Below are positions 6,238 to 10,404 of a DNA stretch of 10,404 nt, one piece after another; the stretch's first letter is position 1; every line of letters begins with the position of its first letter. The DNA lies in NCBI GenBank assembly GCA_003446605.1, contig DMDF01000009.1, positions 2,852 to 13,255 on the forward strand, in the 5' to 3' direction. Below the pieces are notes generated by a model. That model was not told the origin of the DNA. It made no database searches and saw only the letters and a program-made list of their open reading frames with translations. The translations under genes and the position numbers were made by a program. Source of the DNA: Anaerolineaceae bacterium. GTDB lineage: Bacteria > Chloroflexota > Anaerolineae > Anaerolineales > Anaerolineaceae.

Positions 6238-7266
6238 ATGAATATGAATCGGAAAGAACGCATTGCAGTAGGTATTGTAGGAACAGGAGGAATGGGCACG
6301 CGCCATGCCGATAACCTTCATCATCTGGTAGGGGGTGCATATGTTTCTTCTGTCTTTGATGTAGATCAATCCCACGCAGCACATGCTTCTTCACTATGTG
6401 ATTCGGCTGAAATATTCACAGATCCAGTCGCGTTGATCAACTCACCCAAGGTGGATGCAGTAGTGATCGCTTCACCGGATGATACCCATGCCAACCTGAC
6501 CCTTGCTTGCATCAAAGCAGGGAAACCAGTATTGTGTGAAAAACCCCTGGCAACCACAGTAGATGATGCTCGAGATGTGATTGCCGCTGAAACAGCCTTT
6601 GAAAAAAAAATGGTTTCAGTAGGATTCATGAGACGTTTTGACCCTCAACATACCGCTGTGAAAGCTGCTGTAACATCCGGGGAGCTAGGGTTACCCTTAC
6701 TCTGGAAGGGCGTACATCGTAATGCGTCAGTTCCGTTTGGAACTACTGGTGCCACAATTCTTACCAATTCTGCCGGGCATGATTTTGACTCGGCTCGCTT
6801 TCTATTGGAGGCTGAAGTGCAGGAAGTCTATGTCCGTGGTTTGAAGACCCGCCCTGAATTGCATTCTGATACAACCGATCTTCTGGTTTTCGAATTGGCT
6901 ATGAGCGATAACCGCATGGCAGTAGGGGAAGTATATGTCAATGCAACATACGGCTATGAAGTCTCCGCCGAGGTGATCTGCCAGAAAGGTACGGCTGTTA
7001 CCTTACAACCTGACAGAGCTATGGTTCGTGCCAATGCGCATCGCGGATTTTACGTTTCTTCTGATTGGTTGGCACCCTTCGAGGAAGCCTATGTAATAGA
7101 AGATCGGGCATGGATCGAAAGCCTGCTGAAAGATACAAAATTTAGTGGGGCAAATGCTTGGGATGGTTATGTGACTATGGTGGTTACCGCTGCTTGTATC
7201 CAATCATTGCATACTGGAAAGATCGTCCCAGTGCAATTAGGGGAGAAAGCAGAGTTGTATCAATAA
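6238..7266 (+). CDS. iolG: IolG-like inositol 2-dehydrogenase (Gfo/Idh/MocA)
   Basis: NAD(P)-dependent dehydrogenase predicted to oxidise myo-inositol (or a related isomer) to an inosose in the first catabolic step. The 342 residues match the family. The N-terminal Rossmann fold shows VGIVGTGGMGTRHA (11-24), the acidic residue D41 after strand 2 (favouring NAD), and SPDDTH (79-84). CEKPLATT (100-107) carries the conserved EKP lysine K102, and GFMRRFDP (129-136) is typical of the IolG/MocA branch. The second domain has N177-SAG-H181-DFDSARFLL; H181 is the catalytic histidine, but the position usually held by Asp in the D-x-x-x-H pair is Asn here. Start: ATG 6238 has AAAGG (6227-6231); ATG 6244, two codons later, sits better behind AGGA (6234-6237), so the first two residues are uncertain. 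Its stop is two bases before the next start. It could act on scyllo-inositol or another polyol. Confidence 0.8.
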   Translation: MNMNRKERIAVGIVGTGGMGTRHADNLHHLVGGAYVSSVFDVDQSHAAHASSLCDSAEIFTDPVALINSPKVDAVVIASPDDTHANLTLACIKAGKPVLCEKPLATTVDDARDVIAAETAFEKKMVSVGFMRRFDPQHTAVKAAVTSGELGLPLLWKGVHRNASVPFGTTGATILTNSAGHDFDSARFLLEAEVQEVYVRGLKTRPELHSDTTDLLVFELAMSDNRMAVGEVYVNATYGYEVSAEVICQKGTAVTLQPDRAMVRANAHRGFYVSSDWLAPFEEAYVIEDRAWIESLLKDTKFSGANAWDGYVTMVVTAACIQSLHTGKIVPVQLGEKAELYQ

Positions 7267-7268
7267 TT

Positions 7269-8273
7269 ATGAAACAAAATCGACCTGTCACCTTATTTAC
7301 CGGTCAATGGGTTGACCTACCACTTGAGGAATTGGCTTCAAAAGTGCATTCCTGGGGATATGATGGATTGGAATTAGCCTGTGATGGGGATCATTTTGAG
7401 ATCGATAGAGCGCTTTCTGAAAAGGGTTATCTGAAGAATAAACGTGCTTTACTCGAAAAATATGATCTTCAGTGTTTTGCGATCAATGCTTCCCTTGTTG
7501 GGCAGTGCGTTGCAGATAAATATATTGATGCCCGCCATCAGCGGATCATCCCTGCAAGAATTTGGGGTGATGGGGAACCGGAAGGGGTCAGGCAGCGAGC
7601 AGCACAGGAAATGATGAACGCTGCCCGGGCTGCGGCGGAATTTGGATTGACCCGCGTTATTGGTTTCACCGGCTCACCGATCTGGCACCTGTTCTATTCA
7701 TTCCCCCCGAACGATTGGAATGAGATCGAGGCTGGATATCGCGAAGTGGCGGATCGATGGAATCCCATTCTGGATGTTTTTGACGAGGTAGGTGTTCGAT
7801 TTTGCCTGGAAGTTCACCCAACCGAGATTGCGTATGATATCTATACCACACAAAAGACATTGGATTGCTTCGACCACCGTCCGGCGTTTGGATTGAATTT
7901 TGACCCCAGTCATCTACATCATCTTTTCGTAGATCCATCAGTGTTTTTAGAAACTTTCGCAGACCGTATTTATCATGTTCATGTCAAAGAAAGCGTAAGA
8001 CATCTGGATGGACGCAGCAGTATTTTGGGTTCGCACCTTAATTTTGGGGATCCGAGGCGTGGCTGGCAGTTTGTATCAGCGGGGCATGGTGGCTTGAATT
8101 GGAGTGAAATTTTTCGCACATTGAACCGTATTGGCTATGACGGTCCACTTTCGGTGGAATGGGAAGATAACGGGATGGAAAGAGAATATGGAGCTCAGGA
8201 AGCACTGGCATTAACTCGTCGTTATAACTTCCCACTGAGCGACCAGGCTTTCGATTCTGTTTTTAATCGGTGA
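7269..8273 (+). CDS. TIM-barrel sugar isomerase/epimerase (IolI/IolH-like)
   Basis: A second xylose-isomerase-like TIM-barrel protein, 334 residues, distinct from the IolE-like one. Likely metal ligands are E181 (LEVHPTE), D212 and H215 (NFDPSHLHH), H238 (YHVHVKE) and E297 (SVEWED). GYDGLEL (30-36) opens the barrel, and RGWQFVSAGHGGLNW (264-278) with GYDGPLSVEWED (289-300) closes it; this ending is common in isomerases encoded beside Gfo/Idh/MocA dehydrogenases. A role as inosose isomerase or keto-sugar epimerase in the same pathway fits, but the exact reaction cannot be read. I chose ATG 7269: the frame is open upstream to 7158 but that lies inside the dehydrogenase gene. There is no clear ribosome site and the gap to the upstream stop is only two bases, so translation is probably coupled. 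Confidence 0.75.
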   Translation: MKQNRPVTLFTGQWVDLPLEELASKVHSWGYDGLELACDGDHFEIDRALSEKGYLKNKRALLEKYDLQCFAINASLVGQCVADKYIDARHQRIIPARIWGDGEPEGVRQRAAQEMMNAARAAAEFGLTRVIGFTGSPIWHLFYSFPPNDWNEIEAGYREVADRWNPILDVFDEVGVRFCLEVHPTEIAYDIYTTQKTLDCFDHRPAFGLNFDPSHLHHLFVDPSVFLETFADRIYHVHVKESVRHLDGRSSILGSHLNFGDPRRGWQFVSAGHGGLNWSEIFRTLNRIGYDGPLSVEWEDNGMEREYGAQEALALTRRYNFPLSDQAFDSVFNR

Positions 8274-8296
8274 AAGAGAAAAAGGAAGGAAGAGAG

Positions 8297-9379
8297 ATGA
8301 ACGGAAAATACAAGAGCCGGCTGCATGAGACAGTGAGCCGGACGGCGACGGACTATTGGAACGATTCCTGCTCAGTGGAAGAATTGACCTATGCGATCGA
8401 GAACGGGGCAGTGGGGGCGACCTCCAACCCAACTATCGTGTATAACGTTTTGAAAAAGGAACTGGGACTTTGGGAAGACAGGTTGTATGAATTGATCAAG
8501 GAGAATCCTGAGTGGAGTGAAGTAGAAGTAACGTGGAAGATATTTGAAGAGATCGGGGTAAAGGGTGCCAGTTTACTGGAGCCGGTCTTTGAGCGGGAAG
8601 GTGGCAAGAAAGGGCGGCTATCCATCCAGACGAATCCGGCGAATTATCGCAATGCGGAAGCAATTGTTGAACAGGCGATTTATTTTGATACGCTGGCGCC
8701 CAATATTCAGGTGAAAGCGCCAGTCACGAAAGCGGGGATAAAGGCTATCGAAGAAGCGACCTACCATGGTGTGAACATCAACGCCACGGTTTGTTTCACG
8801 GTACCGCAGGCGATAGCGGTAGCGGAAGCGGTAGAAAGCGGGTTGAGACGGCGGGAAGCAGAGGGCAAAGCTACGGAAGATATGAGCCCGGTATGCACCA
8901 TCATGGTAGGGCGGACGGATGACTGGCTAAAAGTGATTGCCAAGAAGGAAGGCATTACCATCACACCCGGCTATATGGATTGGGCAGGGGTAGCTTGCAT
9001 GAAGAAAGCATACCGCATATATAAGGAGCGCGGCTATCGCACGCGTTTGCTGGCAGCAGCCTATCGCAACCATTTGCACTGGTCAGAATTCATTGGGGGG
9101 GATCTGATCCTGACGATTCCATACAAATGGCAGTTGTTGTTCAATGCCTCGGATGTGGAAGTCAAGGAGAGGATGGATAATCCGGTACCGGCGGAGATCG
9201 TAGATACACTCTACACGCACTTTGAAGATTTTCGCAAAGCATATGATGAGGATGGCATGAGGGTGGCAGAATTCGATACGTATGGAGCGACGGGGAGGAC
9301 ACTGCGTGGGTTCATCAGTTCGTATCATGATCTGCAGGGTTTCATTCGAGAATTCATGCTGCCCGACCCGGATAAATAG
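8297..9379 (+). CDS. Transaldolase-family protein
   Basis: Class I Schiff-base aldolase of the transaldolase family, 360 residues, expected in the cytoplasm, where it would transfer or cleave a three-carbon unit between sugar phosphates. Visible family marks are WNDS (21-24, Asp of the first strand), GAVGATSNPTIV (37-48, with N44), NIQVKAP (136-142) with K140 as the likely Schiff-base lysine, NINATVCFT (160-168, the N-x-T step), MVGRTDDW (203-210), a highly diagnostic segment, and LAAAYRN (252-258). It is longer than the small TalA-like aldolases and close in size to TalB. ATG 8297 follows AGGA (8287-8290) by six bases; a GTG at 8270 in frame would overlap the previous gene and has no site. 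G and purine content rises sharply here compared with the preceding genes. In an inositol cluster it could replace or supplement the IolJ aldolase, or belong to another pathway. Confidence 0.87.
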   Translation: MNGKYKSRLHETVSRTATDYWNDSCSVEELTYAIENGAVGATSNPTIVYNVLKKELGLWEDRLYELIKENPEWSEVEVTWKIFEEIGVKGASLLEPVFEREGGKKGRLSIQTNPANYRNAEAIVEQAIYFDTLAPNIQVKAPVTKAGIKAIEEATYHGVNINATVCFTVPQAIAVAEAVESGLRRREAEGKATEDMSPVCTIMVGRTDDWLKVIAKKEGITITPGYMDWAGVACMKKAYRIYKERGYRTRLLAAAYRNHLHWSEFIGGDLILTIPYKWQLLFNASDVEVKERMDNPVPAEIVDTLYTHFEDFRKAYDEDGMRVAEFDTYGATGRTLRGFISSYHDLQGFIREFMLPDPDK

Positions 9380-9392
9380 AACAGGAAGAAAG

Positions 9393-10404
9393 ATGGAAGA
9401 AACAGGAATAGATAGATTGATCAGACAGGGGAGAGCAGCCCAGGCAGAGATCGAATACTGGGGGCAGGAAAAAGTGGACTTAATGGTGGCAGCGGTGGGG
9501 TGGGAGACGTACAAGAGGGCAGCTGATATAGCCCAATTGGCAGTAGAAGAGACCGGGATGGGGGTATACGAACACAAACTGGTAAAACACCAGAAGAAGA
9601 CCCTGGGCACCCTGCGCGACTTAGAGGGTGTGAAGACGGTGGGCGAGATAGAAGAGGACCGATTGAAGGGCTTGATCAAGATCGCCAAACCGGTGGGAGT
9701 GATCGGGGCAGTGACCCCGGTCACCAATTGTGAAGCGACCCTGCCCGCCAAAGCGTTACCGGCGTTGAAATGTCGCAATGCCATCATTTTTTCACCCCAC
9801 CCTAAAGCCAAGCGTACAGCCATACTGGTGTGCGAAACGATGAGAGAGGGGTTGCGGAAGGTGGGCGCACCGCAGGACTTGATTCAGGTAATTGCAGAAC
9901 CGTCAATAGGGTTATCGAAAGAACTGATGAGCAAGGTAGATCTGGTGATTGCGACGGGTGGGGGCTCGATGGTGAAGGCAGCCTATTCCAGTGGCACGCC
10001 AGCGTATGGGGTGGGAGCGGGGAATGCGGTGGTGATCGTGGATGAGAGCGCCAAACTAGCGGAAGCGGCGGAGAAGATCTATTTAGGGAAGACCTTTGAC
10101 AATGCTACCTCGTGTTCATCGGAGAACTCGCTGGTGATACAGAGCGGCATTTATGAAGAGATGCTGGCACAGCTCAAGGCACAGGGAGCGTATCTATGCG
10201 ATGAGGGAGAGCGAGAACAGCTGAAGGAGGTCATGTGGCCAGATGGGGAACATCTCAATGGAGCCATTGTGGCGCAATCGGTGGAGAAGATTGCGGGCAT
10301 GGCGGGCATTGAGATTCCGGCAGGTACCAGTATGTTGCTGGTGGGGGGGAAGCATATTGGGTTGGATGATCCGTTCTGCAAGGAGAAGCTGTCGCTGGGG
10401 GTGG
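9393..10404 (+). CDS. CoA-acylating aldehyde dehydrogenase, SauS-like, 3' truncated by window
   Basis: First 337 residues of a CoA-acylating aldehyde dehydrogenase that would turn an aldehyde, CoA and NAD(P) into an acyl-CoA. The frame stays open to the end of the window. Visible marks are KPVGVIGAVTPVTN (99-112), the cofactor-binding region with LPAKALPALKCRNA, VDLVIATGGGSMV (182-194), GVGAGNAVVIVDESA (206-220), and FDNATSCSSENS (235-246) with C241 as the catalytic thiol. The SCSSENS active site, GTLRDLEGVKTVGEIEED near 71-89, and PAGTSMLLV resemble sulfoacetaldehyde dehydrogenase (SauS) more than methylmalonate-semialdehyde dehydrogenase (IolA), which has a different active-site setting; related groups are EutE and the ALDH half of AdhE. 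The ATG follows AGGAAG (9383-9388) by four bases and lies 13 bases after the transaldolase stop, so the two form an operon. The substrate is unknown; malonate semialdehyde, sulfoacetaldehyde and short aldehydes are all possible. Confidence 0.85.
   Translation, partial: MEETGIDRLIRQGRAAQAEIEYWGQEKVDLMVAAVGWETYKRAADIAQLAVEETGMGVYEHKLVKHQKKTLGTLRDLEGVKTVGEIEEDRLKGLIKIAKPVGVIGAVTPVTNCEATLPAKALPALKCRNAIIFSPHPKAKRTAILVCETMREGLRKVGAPQDLIQVIAEPSIGLSKELMSKVDLVIATGGGSMVKAAYSSGTPAYGVGAGNAVVIVDESAKLAEAAEKIYLGKTFDNATSCSSENSLVIQSGIYEEMLAQLKAQGAYLCDEGEREQLKEVMWPDGEHLNGAIVAQSVEKIAGMAGIEIPAGTSMLLVGGKHIGLDDPFCKEKLSLGV

Noticed and set aside
9083..9823. A 246-codon open frame on the - strand
   Set aside because: It lies fully opposite the transaldolase end and the aldehyde dehydrogenase start, both with clear family motifs. 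The purine-rich sense strand has few codons that would give stops on the other strand, which explains its length. The product has no recognisable domain.

Overview
The window looks like part of a myo-inositol uptake and breakdown cluster from a bacterium. All real genes lie on the + strand in one close-packed series. Base composition is moderate, there are many AGGAGG-type ribosome sites, and the solute-binding protein is a lipoprotein, which fits a Gram-positive-like or monoderm organism. The style of the proteins resembles Anaerolineae (Chloroflexota), but that is inference and cannot be proved from the window.

Layout. 1-373 is the 3' end of iolD, the ThDP-dependent ring-opening hydrolase. 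407-4852 encodes a complete CUT2/RbsABC-type importer: a double-NBD ATPase (407-1960), a permease that overlaps it (1938-2948), and a lipoprotein binding protein (3047-4852). 4853-5284 is a gene-free stretch of 432 bases. It holds a perfect 14-bp hairpin just after the binding protein and, further on, nested complementary segments arranged like an H-type pseudoknot. 5285-8273 carries three enzyme genes: an IolE-like TIM-barrel inosose dehydratase, an IolG-like Gfo/Idh/MocA dehydrogenase, and a second TIM-barrel isomerase/epimerase. 8297-10404 carries a transaldolase-family protein and the first 337 codons of a CoA-acylating aldehyde dehydrogenase that resembles sulfoacetaldehyde dehydrogenase (SauS). 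These last two genes are visibly richer in G and in purines than those before them.

How the genes work together. The importer would bring in myo-inositol or a related polyol. IolG would oxidise it to an inosose, IolE would dehydrate that to the trihydroxycyclohexanedione, and IolD would open the ring. The second TIM barrel may interconvert inosose or keto-sugar isomers. The usual later genes (iolB, iolC, iolJ, iolA) are not in the window. A transaldolase and an acylating aldehyde dehydrogenase sit at the end instead, either as a variant lower pathway or as a separately acquired cassette.

The most unusual feature is the binding protein. It is one polypeptide with one signal peptide and two complete, about 96% identical binding domains in tandem, joined by an 11-residue linker. 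The two DNA copies are about 93% identical, with exactly in-phase 870-base spacing and uneven divergence that suggests gene conversion. The gene is flanked by an extended Shine-Dalgarno match with no well-placed start codon on its 5' side and a strong hairpin on its 3' side, a layout that could produce a stable, abundant binding-protein message.
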